Positions 17,550-28,150 of a stretch of DNA of 64,000 bases are shown here, one piece after another. Source of the stretch: Natrononativus amylolyticus (GTDB lineage: Archaea > Halobacteriota > Halobacteria > Halobacteriales > Natrialbaceae); assembly GCF_024362525.1 (NCBI RefSeq), contig NZ_CP101458.1, positions 1,488,001-1,552,000 of the forward strand. The letters run 5' to 3'. The stretch's first letter is position 1; each line of letters begins with the position of its first letter. The notes beneath the pieces were generated by a model. That model searched no databases and was not told where the DNA came from. It was given only the letters and a program-made list of their open reading frames with translations. Made by a program: the position numbers and the translations under genes.

Positions 17550-18196
17550 GCTACCGAACCCACTCTCGATCACAGTCGCCCCTCGAGTTCAGCAACCGCG
17601 AACTGTTCGACCTCGCCGTCGCCTGGATCGCACTGAGCGTGGCGTTCGCGCTGTTTCTCGATCCGCCGAGTGCGGGTCGGTTCGACCTCGAGCCGTTTCT
17701 CTACCTCACGGGACTGAGTTTCGTCACCGTCGGCGTCGCCTTCCTGCTCCACGAACTCGCCCACAAGGTCGTCGCGATCCGCTTCGGCCAGGTCGCGGAG
17801 TTCCGCGCCGACTACGGGATGTTGTTTCTGGCGATCATGAGCGCGCTGGTCGGCTTCCTGTTCGCCGCCCCCGGTGCGGTCTACCACCGCGGCCGGATCA
17901 CCTACCGGGAGAACGGCCTGATCGCGCTGGCGGGGCCGGTGACCAACCACGGGCTCGCCGTCGTGTTCCTGCCGCTCATGTTCCTCCCGGCCGCCGTCGG
18001 CGCACCGTCGTTCGTCGGCCAGATCGGTCACATGGGCGTGCTCATCAACCTCTTTCTGGCCGCGTTCAACATGATCCCGTTCGGCCCGCTCGACGGCAAA
18101 TCCGTCTGGCAGTGGCACAAGGGCGTGTTCGCGCTCGTGTTCGGCCTCAGCCTCGTCTTCCTGGCTGGTTTCCTCCTGCTGTTCGGCCTCTGGTAG
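17546..18196 (+). CDS. M50 site-2-protease-like intramembrane metalloprotease
   Basis: 216 aa. The zinc motif HELAH is at residues 69-73, preceded by hydrophobic TVGVAFLL, and the third ligand region FNMIPFGPLDGK matches the NPxPLDG motif. About five to six membrane helices. It cleaves substrates inside the membrane. Its ATG lies inside the TraB stop region, so the two proteins are likely to be made together and may act on one pathway. Confidence 0.85.
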   Translation: MSYRTHSRSQSPLEFSNRELFDLAVAWIALSVAFALFLDPPSAGRFDLEPFLYLTGLSFVTVGVAFLLHELAHKVVAIRFGQVAEFRADYGMLFLAIMSALVGFLFAAPGAVYHRGRITYRENGLIALAGPVTNHGLAVVFLPLMFLPAAVGAPSFVGQIGHMGVLINLFLAAFNMIPFGPLDGKSVWQWHKGVFALVFGLSLVFLAGFLLLFGLW

Positions 18197-18248
18197 CCGC
18201 CCGCGGCGGACCGGTGTCCTTTTGCCGGCCCCGCGAGGTCGTTCAGGC

Positions 18249-19229
18249 ATGACCGACGGAGACGACGAGGGACTCACGTACGCCGGAACCGGCGTCGATA
18301 TCGAGGCCAGCGAGGACGCCACGGCGGCGCTGCTCGAGGCCTTCGGCTCCGACCTCACCACGGAGTACGCCGGCCTGCTCGACATCGGGGATCGGTACCT
18401 CGCGCTGGCGACCGACGGCGTCGGAACGAAACTGCTGGTCGCGGAAGCGATGGACGACTTCTCGACCATCGGCATCGACTGCATCGCGATGAACGCGAAC
18501 GACCTCGTCGCCGCCGGCGTCGAACCGGTCGCATTCGTCGACTACCTCGCGATAGATGAGCCCGACGATCGACTCACCAACGAGATCGGCCAGGGACTCG
18601 CCGTCGGACTCGAGCAGGCCGACCTCACCCTCCTCGGCGGCGAGACGGCGGTGATGCCCGAGGTGATCAACGGCTTCGACCTCGCGGGAACCTGTGCCGG
18701 CCTCGCGGCGAAGGACGAGGTGCTCGAGGGTGAATCCCAGGTGGGCGACGCGCTCGTCGGCGTTGCCTCGAACGGGATCCACTCGAACGGCCTCACGCTC
18801 GCGCGCGAGGCGGTGACCCGGAATCACGAGTACACCGACACGTTCCCGCTCGACCCCGAGGTGACGATCGGCGAGGAGCTGTTGCGGCCGACCCGGATTT
18901 ACACGGAGCTGCTCGAGTCGATGCGCGAGTACGACGTTCACGCGGCGGCGCACGTCACTGGCGGCGGCTGGACGAACCTCTCGCGGATGGGCGAGCGCCG
19001 GTACGTGATCGACGATCCGTTGCCCACACAGCCGATTTTCGAGTTCGTACAGGAGGAGGGCGAGGTCTCCGACGAGGAGATGCACCGGACGTTCAACATG
19101 GGAACCGGGTTCGTCCTCGCGCTGCCGGAGGCGGACGCCGAGTCGCTCGCTGGGGAAACCGACGGGAGAGTCATCGGTCACGTCGAGGGCGGTGATGCCG
19201 TGGAGATTCGCGGTCTACCGCTGTCCTGA
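18249..19229 (+). CDS. purM: Phosphoribosylformylglycinamidine cyclo-ligase
   Basis: 326 aa from ATG 18249. Conserved AIR-synthetase motifs: LTYAGTGVDIEASEDA at the N-terminus, ATDGVGTKLL, DCIAMNANDLVAAGVEP, GGETAVMPE and HVTGGGWTNLSRM. It converts FGAM to AIR with ATP in purine synthesis. It is close to the usual 340 aa. It is the last gene before the lower-GC insert. Confidence 0.93.
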   Translation: MTDGDDEGLTYAGTGVDIEASEDATAALLEAFGSDLTTEYAGLLDIGDRYLALATDGVGTKLLVAEAMDDFSTIGIDCIAMNANDLVAAGVEPVAFVDYLAIDEPDDRLTNEIGQGLAVGLEQADLTLLGGETAVMPEVINGFDLAGTCAGLAAKDEVLEGESQVGDALVGVASNGIHSNGLTLAREAVTRNHEYTDTFPLDPEVTIGEELLRPTRIYTELLESMREYDVHAAAHVTGGGWTNLSRMGERRYVIDDPLPTQPIFEFVQEEGEVSDEEMHRTFNMGTGFVLALPEADAESLAGETDGRVIGHVEGGDAVEIRGLPLS

Positions 19230-19443
19230 TTTTCGTCGGATCGTCTTCTCGCTGCGATCCGGCGTTCGGGTTGGTGACAGTGGTACGTGAGTGCCAGTCG
19301 ATTTCACGGCTAGCTGTCAAAAACGACGTGCTAAATACGGAGGATAAGTTCAGCAAACCGTCTTCGATTATTTCGAGTAATGTGCGCTGAACGTCCATCA
19401 GTCATCGATCAATACAAGAATTCGCCCGATTGATTGGCGTGAC

Positions 19444-20715
19444 GTGACTCCTGACTGGCGTCCCAAAGAGTCTATTAAATGGTTGGAAACGCAGGTTGCC
19501 TTCAACGAGCGGCAAATATCCTTCCGATTCACCTGGGAGCAACCTGATCCCGGTGGCTGGCTCCATGATATGCTCGTCTACCAGGACGGAGAGTGGCAAC
19601 AGTTCGGCGATCCGTCGCCGTGGGTTGCCAACGGTGAGTACGGGGATCACACTGGATTCTACGAAGATCGAGTAAGCTTTCTACTGGACGACGGCTCCGT
19701 CAAAGGTGCCGAGCAATTCGGTGGATGGCTGACTGTACACACCGGTCAGCGGTCGATGCCTAGTCAGGTTCCCAGATCGGACGTCCGCGAACACGATCAC
19801 TTTGGGCCGGACGGGCTAGACAAGACGGATATCCGGAAGTACATCCCACAGGCATGTGAGGGTGAGTGGTGGGAAAACGACTGGCGAGCGGTCAGACCAC
19901 AGCACGAACTCGACCAGTTGAAAGCCGACGGCGTGTTTCTCGACCTGCCAATGTGGCGTGCTCACCGCAGTAACCCGAAAGGATACGGGACGGATCACCA
20001 CGTCCTTGATTATCGACACAGTGACCAGGGCCAAAATACGTACACGGCCCAAAACTGGAACCCGGAGGACGGCCCCGAGTATATGTGGAACCCGGACGTC
20101 GTCGATGCTGGTGCGCTCGACTATCACGATATTCGTGACGGCACTCTCCCAGACCAGCAGGACGGAACATATGCACTGGAACTGGAAGATGCAGCGGAAT
20201 TCGATCCAGCTGTCGCCGAGTGGGAAGGCGCGATGATCCCACGACGACCGTTGCGAGAACCCTCCGGAAGCGCCGCAGATTGGAAGGCCACCGGGACGTG
20301 GGAAGATGGCCAGTGGATCGTCGAAATGTGGCGCGATCTGGAAACTGACCATCCTGCCGATACCAAACAGCTCCACCCAGGCGAGGTGTACACGTGGTCG
20401 CCGGCAGTTCATCACGGGGCTGGTCAACGATGGCACTGGGTCGCCTATCCCTACAGGTTAGGACTCGGCGTGAAACCCGATTACGTGGGCGACCAGTACA
20501 CCGATGGAACGACCGAACTCGTCGCTGAGGGATTTACGGGCGAAAACCCGAACTGGGACACGGTCGAGTCGCATACGATCCCACTCATCTTTCCAGGGAC
20601 CCTCACGTGGGACGATCTCGTCAGTTCAGCGCACTCGCGTAGTCCAGAGATCCGTGACGCAGGGATTACGATGTGGGAACTGTACGAGAAAGATCCCGCC
20701 TCGTTTCTCCCCTAA
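19444..20715 (+). CDS. Ethylbenzene-dehydrogenase-related haem-binding domain protein
   Basis: 423 aa from GTG 19444. RFTWEQPDPGGWLHDMLVYQDGEWQ near the N-terminus and GQWIVEMWRDLETDHPAD near the C-terminus match the EB_dh domain of the gamma subunits of ethylbenzene, DMS and chlorate dehydrogenases, which bind haem b. No signal peptide is visible. The frame remains coding-like upstream (IRPIDWRDV before the GTG) back to a stop at 19378, with no ATG/GTG/TTG, so the start may be wrong or the 5' end lost. The MFS gene follows 81 nt downstream. No catalytic molybdenum subunit is adjacent. Confidence 0.7.
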   Translation: MTPDWRPKESIKWLETQVAFNERQISFRFTWEQPDPGGWLHDMLVYQDGEWQQFGDPSPWVANGEYGDHTGFYEDRVSFLLDDGSVKGAEQFGGWLTVHTGQRSMPSQVPRSDVREHDHFGPDGLDKTDIRKYIPQACEGEWWENDWRAVRPQHELDQLKADGVFLDLPMWRAHRSNPKGYGTDHHVLDYRHSDQGQNTYTAQNWNPEDGPEYMWNPDVVDAGALDYHDIRDGTLPDQQDGTYALELEDAAEFDPAVAEWEGAMIPRRPLREPSGSAADWKATGTWEDGQWIVEMWRDLETDHPADTKQLHPGEVYTWSPAVHHGAGQRWHWVAYPYRLGLGVKPDYVGDQYTDGTTELVAEGFTGENPNWDTVESHTIPLIFPGTLTWDDLVSSAHSRSPEIRDAGITMWELYEKDPASFLP

Positions 20716-20796
20716 AGACTGTCAGGTGGGGCCAGCGTTCCGGCCCAAATCACCGACTTCGCCGACATTTATGCTCATGACTGGCTGAATTAGACT

Positions 20797-22113
20797 ATGG
20801 CAGGTCAACAAGTCGAAGTTGCCGGACCGATGGATGCGTTCCGGCAGTTCTTCTCCCTTCAGCGAGACGTTCTGGTACTCTCGTTGGCGATGTTTGCTTT
20901 CAGCTTGGGGTTCCAGATGACCAATCGATTCCTTCCGGAGTATCTCGTCTTCCTCGGCGCAACTGGGTTCATCGTGGGTCTGTTCGCCACGCTCGGGAAC
21001 GTAATCGGGGCAGTCTTTCCGTACTACGGTGGGGTTGTCTCTGATCGCGTCGGTTCACGATATGCCTTGACTGTTTTCGGATTTCTTTCGACGTTCGGAT
21101 TTGCGATCTGGTTCGCTGCTGCCTACATCCCGGCAATCGATCTTGGTGCGTTCGTCCTCGAGCCGTGGGTTTGGGTGTTCGTCGGGCTGTTATTGGCCCA
21201 GTGCTGGAAATCGTTCGGAATCGGCGGTCACTACGCGATTGTTAAGCAGACCACCGAACCGAGCCGACTGGTTCGCGGATTCGCCAGTACGGAAACGTTC
21301 CGACGAACAGCGTTTCTGATTGCGCCACTGATCGTCGCTATCCTCGTGGCCGACCAACTGATGCCCGGTTTTCTGTGGGTGCTCGTGATCGCCATTGTCT
21401 TCGCTGTCCTCGGCACAATCGTACAGCACCTGCTGTACGAAGCCGATAAGGACACCGTCGGGAAGGAGTTCCAGGGCTTCGGCCAGATCCTCACCGATCT
21501 ACGGGCGCTTCCAGACCCATTACGTCCATTGCTGGTGGCAGATACGTTCGTGCGGTTCGCCAATGGGATGGTATACGCGTTTTTCATCCTCGTGATCACG
21601 CAACTGATGGGGATCGGACTGACGGTGACGGTTCCCGTGTTTGGCACGATCAACCTGTCGCCCGCCGCGTTCTTCGGCGTTCTCCTGAGCGTCGAGATGT
21701 TTATCGCACTCCTCACGATGGCTCCCGCCGCCAAAATCGCCGAGCATGTCGGACTCAAGCCAGTCGTTGGACTCGGCTTTTTGGTCTACGCCGTCTTTCC
21801 GATCATGCTCATCTTCGCGCCGGAAAACTCGTTGGTCTTGATCGCACTGTTCGCGTTCTCGGGGCTGCGCTTCGCTGGGTTACCGGCTCACAAGGCACTG
21901 ATCGTTGGACCGGCTGAACGAGGTGCAGGCGGTCGAGTGACTGGCTCATACTACTTCGTCCGTGGTGCGATCGTGATCCCCAGCGGGGTACTAGGTGGGT
22001 TCCTGTGGGAGTTCGTGAACCCGGAAATCTCGTTCACGATTGCATCGGTCATCGGGATGATTGGTGTCGCCTACTTCGTGATCTTCGGCGAGGAGTTCGA
22101 GGCCTACCAATAG
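20797..22113 (+). CDS. MFS transporter
   Basis: 438 aa with about 12 membrane helices. The loop 2-3 motif reads GGVVSDRVGSRYAL. The N-terminal 25 residues are hydrophilic. Codon use matches the upstream haem-domain gene and differs from the flanks, so the two probably arrived together. The substrate is unknown. It converges with the macro-domain gene. Confidence 0.85.
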   Translation: MAGQQVEVAGPMDAFRQFFSLQRDVLVLSLAMFAFSLGFQMTNRFLPEYLVFLGATGFIVGLFATLGNVIGAVFPYYGGVVSDRVGSRYALTVFGFLSTFGFAIWFAAAYIPAIDLGAFVLEPWVWVFVGLLLAQCWKSFGIGGHYAIVKQTTEPSRLVRGFASTETFRRTAFLIAPLIVAILVADQLMPGFLWVLVIAIVFAVLGTIVQHLLYEADKDTVGKEFQGFGQILTDLRALPDPLRPLLVADTFVRFANGMVYAFFILVITQLMGIGLTVTVPVFGTINLSPAAFFGVLLSVEMFIALLTMAPAAKIAEHVGLKPVVGLGFLVYAVFPIMLIFAPENSLVLIALFAFSGLRFAGLPAHKALIVGPAERGAGGRVTGSYYFVRGAIVIPSGVLGGFLWEFVNPEISFTIASVIGMIGVAYFVIFGEEFEAYQ

Positions 22114-22198
22114 TTGGAAGCTGGATAGTTAGTTGGTCGCGGTAGTTTACTCACCGCGAACCATTGATCAACGCAGCTTGCCCGACAGGCGATCGAGT

Positions 22199-22696
22199 TT
22201 ACTCGAGCGCCGTCCGTCGCACCGTCTCGTACTCCCCGTCGCTGTAGGCGATGAGGCGAACGTCCGTCAGCGATTCGGGCTCGTACTCCCGAATCGTCTC
22301 GGCGATGATCGCCGCGCCGTCTGCGAGGTCGAACCCCGCGACGCCGCAGCCGAGCGCCGGCAGGACGAGCGATTCGCACCCGCGCTCGTCGGCAGCCTCG
22401 AGGGAGTTACGGGTCGCCTCGCGGATGCTCTCGGCGGTCGCCCGGCCGTCGCCGTCGTGGGGCATCGCCGCCGCGTGGATTACGTACTCGGCCTCGAGGT
22501 CGTAGGCGTCGGTGACGGCCGCGTCGCCGAGGTCGACCGGTCCCGTCGCCATCGCTTCCTCCTCGAGTTCGTCGCCCGCAGCGCGCCTGAGCGCACCCGC
22601 GACGCCCGATCCCATTCGCAGGCTCGTCCCCGCCGCGTTGACCAGCGCGTCGGCCTCCTGTGCGGCGATGTCGCCCTGGATCACGTCGAACTCCAT
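22199..22696 (-). CDS. Macro-domain ADP-ribose hydrolase
   Basis: 165 aa from ATG 22696. MEFDVIQGDIAAQEADALVNAAG is the classic macro-domain opening with the NAA motif; GSGVAGALRRAAG is the loop that binds ADP-ribose; PALGCGVAGFDL is the second phosphate loop. It removes ADP-ribose from proteins or deacetylates O-acetyl-ADP-ribose in the cytoplasm. Divergent from the small membrane-protein gene. Confidence 0.88.
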   Translation of the reverse strand: MEFDVIQGDIAAQEADALVNAAGTSLRMGSGVAGALRRAAGDELEEEAMATGPVDLGDAAVTDAYDLEAEYVIHAAAMPHDGDGRATAESIREATRNSLEAADERGCESLVLPALGCGVAGFDLADGAAIIAETIREYEPESLTDVRLIAYSDGEYETVRRTALE

Positions 22697-22840
22697 GTCT
22701 CGAGAAACGCTCGCATCGGTCTTCAGCGCTGGGGCCGCTGCGGCCGTCGATCGGCACCACCTGGCCACCCTCGAGCGGTCGCCCCGCCGCCGGCCCATGC
22801 AGGTGTGTCGTTTACCGAGACTCGAGGCGAACGCACGACA

Positions 22841-23053
22841 ATGGACATTCCTACCGATCGGGTGCTGATCATGATCGTCGCGGCGACCGGATTCGCGGTC
22901 CTGGTCGGCGGCTGGGCCGGCGGTCTCGCCCGCGCGGAGGCGTCGGGCTTCGAGGAGATCGCCATCCGAGTCGGCCTGGGTGCCGTCTTCCTGATCGCGA
23001 TGATCGGCGCCTGGTACCTCTTCGCGGGCGTCGACGAGGAGAGCGAAGCCTGA
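22841..23053 (+). CDS. Small two-helix membrane protein
   Basis: 70 aa. Two hydrophobic segments (VLIMIVAATGFAVLVGGWAG and GLGAVFLIAMIGAWYLFAG) separated by a charged loop, with an acidic tail DEESEA. No family is recognised. It converges with the aldehyde dehydrogenase gene. Confidence 0.65.
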   Translation: MDIPTDRVLIMIVAATGFAVLVGGWAGGLARAEASGFEEIAIRVGLGAVFLIAMIGAWYLFAGVDEESEA

Positions 23054-23108
23054 TCGCTCCCGGAGCGCAGCAGGCAGAGAAATGCGTAGAATGAGACTCG
23101 AGTTACAG

Positions 23109-24578
23109 TTAGAGGATGATGCTCTTCTTGCGCATCATCTCGTGGATCGAGGCGTCGAGGCCCTCGCGGCCGATGCCCGAGTCCTTGTTGCCGCCGAAGG
23201 GAACGTCGCCCAGGCCGTGAGAGGGCGCGCCGTTGATACGCACCGCGCCGGCGTCGACGCGATCCGCGACGTCCAGCGCCCGGTTGTAGTCGGTCGTGAA
23301 CACCGCGGCGTCGAGGGCGAGGTCGGAGCCGTTCGAAATCTCGATGGCTTCCTCCCGGTCCTCGAAGGTCGTGACGACGGCGACGGGGCCGAACTGCTCC
23401 TCGTCGACGATACGGGCGTCGTGGGGGACGTTCGCAAGCAGGGTCGGCTCGAAGAACTGATTGCCGAGTTCGTCCGGAACGCCCTCCGGCGCCCGCCGCT
23501 CCCCGCCGCGAACGAGGTCGGCACCCTTCTCGACGGCGTCCTCGACGAGCTCCTCGACCCAGTCGGCCTGGTCCTCGCTGATGAGCGGGCCGAAGGCGGT
23601 CTCCTCGTCGAAGAGGTCGCCTGCCTGCCAGGTGTTCATGTTGTAGTCGATCTTCTCGACGAGGTCGTCGTGGACCGACTCGTGAGCGAGCACCCGCGAG
23701 ATCGCCGAGCAGCGCTGACCGGCGTACTTGAGCGATCCCTTCGTGCAGGCGCCTGCCACCTCGTCCAGGTTCGCGTCGTCGAAGACGATGGCGGGCGCGT
23801 TGCCGCCGAGTTCCATGTGCAGGTTGACCATCCCGCTCTCGCGGGCGACGTGCTTGCCGGCGCCCGAGGAGCCGGTCATCGCGATGGCGTTGACGCGGTC
23901 GTCGCTCGAGAGCACGTCCCCGATCTCGCTCCCGCGGCCGGGAACGAAGTTGAACGCGCCGTCGGGGAGTCCGTCGACGTCCGCGATGACGTCGGCGAGG
24001 ATCGCCGCCGAGATCGGCGTGTTGCTCGCGGGTTTGAGCAGGACGCTGTTGCCCGCGGCGAGGGCGGGGGCGACCTGCAGGGCGGTCGTCGCCAGGGGGT
24101 AGTTGTACGGCGTGATACAGAGGACCGCGCCGATCGGCTCGTGTTTGACGATGGCGTTCCAGCCCTCGTGGCCCTCGGTGGAGCCCTCGCGGAACTCGCC
24201 CTTGCTGACGATGTTGCGGGCTTCCTCGGCGGCGCGGTCGAAGCGCTCGGCGGCGGAACCGACCTCGCCGCGGGCCGAGGAGATCGGTTTGCCGGCCTCG
24301 CGGACGATGACCTCCGCGAGCTCCTCCTCTCGTTCGCGCAGTCCCGCCGCGATCTCTTCACACCACTTCGCGCGCTCGACGACCGTCGTCTGGCGCAGTT
24401 CGGGCTTTACCTCGTGGGCGGCCGCGAGCGCCGTCCGCGCGTGTTCGGGGCCCGCAGCCGCGACGGCCGCGAACGTGCCGCCGTCGGCGAGATCCGTCAC
24501 CGACAGGGTGTTCTCGGTCTCGAGCCACTCGCCGTCGACGTAGATCCGTTCTCTCCGCTGTGCGACTCTGGTTGCCAT
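23109..24578 (-). CDS. NAD(P)-dependent aldehyde dehydrogenase (GapN/SSDH type)
   Basis: 489 aa from ATG 24578. Catalytic Glu in MELGGNAP and nucleophile Cys in AGQRCSA; ITPYNYPLATTALQVAP is the Rossmann/substrate entry segment and EEQFGPVAVV the late motif. Full length for the family. It oxidises an aldehyde to an acid; the substrate could be glyceraldehyde-3-phosphate, lactaldehyde or a semialdehyde. A TATA-like AAATATTT lies at 24604-24612 on the opposite strand sense, 26-34 nt upstream of the start. Confidence 0.85.
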   Translation of the reverse strand: MATRVAQRRERIYVDGEWLETENTLSVTDLADGGTFAAVAAAGPEHARTALAAAHEVKPELRQTTVVERAKWCEEIAAGLREREEELAEVIVREAGKPISSARGEVGSAAERFDRAAEEARNIVSKGEFREGSTEGHEGWNAIVKHEPIGAVLCITPYNYPLATTALQVAPALAAGNSVLLKPASNTPISAAILADVIADVDGLPDGAFNFVPGRGSEIGDVLSSDDRVNAIAMTGSSGAGKHVARESGMVNLHMELGGNAPAIVFDDANLDEVAGACTKGSLKYAGQRCSAISRVLAHESVHDDLVEKIDYNMNTWQAGDLFDEETAFGPLISEDQADWVEELVEDAVEKGADLVRGGERRAPEGVPDELGNQFFEPTLLANVPHDARIVDEEQFGPVAVVTTFEDREEAIEISNGSDLALDAAVFTTDYNRALDVADRVDAGAVRINGAPSHGLGDVPFGGNKDSGIGREGLDASIHEMMRKKSIIL

Positions 24579-24618
24579 ATGCGGCCCTACGAGCGCCTCA
24601 CTGAAAATATTTACTCAA

Positions 24619-24710
24619 GGGTGAAAAAACAGAACAGCGATCTCTAGTGTTTCCTCGCGTGACCTGTTTCGCCCCTCGGAGAGTTACGGTGACAACGGAT
24701 GGGTGAAAAA
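24619..24710. promoter_or_regulatory. Divergent promoter with a repeated GGGTGAAAAA
   Basis: The 207-nt region between the aldehyde dehydrogenase and dpsA is AT-rich. GGGTGAAAAA occurs identically at 24619-24628 and 24701-24710. TATA-like segments lie at 24604-24612 (aldehyde dehydrogenase) and 24730-24738 (dpsA, AAAATAAAAA). A shared regulator is possible. Confidence 0.4.
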
Positions 24711-24785
24711 TATCTTCCTGAATCGAAAATAAAAATTCTGTGCCGGGAAACGCTTAAGGGGAATGGCGGTGTAGCGGCTAGCGAG

Positions 24786-25331
24786 ATGAGCACTCAAAAG
24801 ACCGTCCGACAGCAGGCCGACACCGTCGAGGAGAACCGACTGCGAATCGAGCGGGAGAAGGCCGAACAGATCGTCGACGCGCTCAACTCCGAGCTCTCCA
24901 ACTCGTACGTCCTCTACCACCAGCTGAAAAAGCACCACTGGGTCGTCGAGGGAGCGGAGTTCCGCGACCTGCACATCTTCTTCGAGGAGGCTTACGAGCA
25001 CGTCGAGGAGGGGGCGGACATCATCGCCGAGCGCGCACAGGCCCTCGGCGGCGTTCCCGTCTCGGGACCGTCGAACTTAGAGGACCGCGCGACCGTCGAG
25101 TTCGAAGGCGAGGACGTCTACGACATCCGCACCATGATGGACAACGACCTCGAGATGTACGGCGACATCATCGAGTCGATGCGCGGCAGCATAGAACTCG
25201 CCGACAACCTCGGGGACTACGCCACCGCCGAGATCCTTCGAGAAATTCTCGTCACCGTCGAGGAGGACGCCCACCACTTCGAACACTACCTCGAGGACGA
25301 GACGCTCGTGCTCGAAGAAGCGACGCACTGA
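24786..25331 (+). CDS. dpsA: DNA-protecting ferritin-like protein DpsA
   Basis: 181 aa from ATG 24786. Ferritin-fold iron-oxidation motif KKHHWVVEGAEFRDLHIFFEEAYEHVEEGAD holds the inter-subunit ferroxidase His, Asp and Glu. Acidic C-terminus with DAHHFEHYLED. Dps dodecamers store iron and shield DNA in oxidative stress and stationary phase; haloarchaeal DpsA is well known. A T-tract follows at 25357-25363. Confidence 0.92.
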   Translation: MSTQKTVRQQADTVEENRLRIEREKAEQIVDALNSELSNSYVLYHQLKKHHWVVEGAEFRDLHIFFEEAYEHVEEGADIIAERAQALGGVPVSGPSNLEDRATVEFEGEDVYDIRTMMDNDLEMYGDIIESMRGSIELADNLGDYATAEILREILVTVEEDAHHFEHYLEDETLVLEEATH

Positions 25332-25356
25332 GCGGGGCTGAAGCGGTTCGGGCGGC

Positions 25357-25363
25357 TTTTTTT
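25357..25363 (+). terminator. T-tract after dpsA
   Basis: Seven consecutive T residues 26-32 nt after the dpsA stop, in an otherwise GC-rich stretch. This is the usual archaeal termination signal. The end of the small gene on the other strand is 21 nt further. Confidence 0.5.
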
Positions 25364-25383
25364 GAAGAAACGGCGCTCGAGAG

Positions 25384-25551
25384 TCAGGGCTCGAGATCGA
25401 CGGCGATGTCGGTCGCGATCCAGCCGTCGGTGTTGTTCCGTTCGGTGAATACGACTTTTCCGGGGCGCGTTTCGTGGCTGGTGACGAGCCAGTCGGCGGG
25501 CTCGCGATCGGCAACCGTCCGTTCGTCCTCGTTACGAGCGGGAACGTCCAT
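25384..25551 (-). CDS. Small haloarchaeal protein of unknown function
   Basis: 55 aa from ATG 25551. Sequence features: WLVTSHETRPGKVVFTE, then NNTDGWIATDIAVDLEP. The C-terminal pattern of an aromatic/Trp-Ile-x-Thr/Ser-Asp turn and alternating strands resembles short DUF7331-like haloarchaeal proteins. The assignment is tentative. Confidence 0.5.
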   Translation of the reverse strand: MDVPARNEDERTVADREPADWLVTSHETRPGKVVFTERNNTDGWIATDIAVDLEP

Positions 25552-25672
25552 TAGCAGATCTTAGGCGCCCCTAAAACTAAAAAGATTCCGGGTCGGGTCG
25601 CCCGCCCGGATCGACCGGGGTGCTCGACTCGCCCCCGAGCCTCGCAGCGGGCGTCGCCGGCCGCTCAGTCGC

Positions 25673-27892
<2,220 letters not shown>

Positions 27893-27902
27893 CTATTTCG
27901 GT

Positions 27903-27917
27903 AACGAAGTCTTCGTT
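27903..27917. promoter_or_regulatory. Palindrome upstream of katG, candidate operator
   Basis: AACGAAG-T-CTTCGTT is a perfect 7+7 palindrome with one central base, 47-61 nt upstream of the katG ATG (minus strand). A TATA-like AATCTTAA lies between it and the start (about 27885-27892). The position suits a dimeric repressor or activator. Peroxide-responsive PerR-type control of katG is known in haloarchaea; this site is inferred. Confidence 0.55.
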
Positions 27918-28150
27918 GGACCCCAAGAACTATTCCGAATCCGTAAACTTTTGACGGCGACCGCGGCGCGCCGTGCATTCGACCGTCGTCGGCGAAACCG
28001 GCCGCAACGCGTGGGTCGACGGGAGTTCGACGAGGTTCGGTCGGAGAAGACGATACGGCCGCCCGCAGTTCCTTCGGGACTCGAGTCGGACCGATCCCGC
28101 CGCCGCCGCGGAGCGAAGCACTAACGGGCTCGCTCCCGGATACTCCGACG

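Larger units (their letters stand above)
19230..22170. other. Lower-GC insert between purM and the macro-domain gene
   Basis: From 19230 to about 22170 the DNA is visibly AT-richer than its neighbours and the two genes use many A/T third positions, unlike the GC-biased flanks. The first 214 nt hold no supported gene. No integrase, transposase or flanking direct repeat was found. The limits are by eye. Confidence 0.55.

Noticed and set aside
19171-19398. 75-aa minus-strand frame at the insert edge, considered as a transposase relic
   Set aside because: It overlaps the end of purM and shows no transposase motif I can name.
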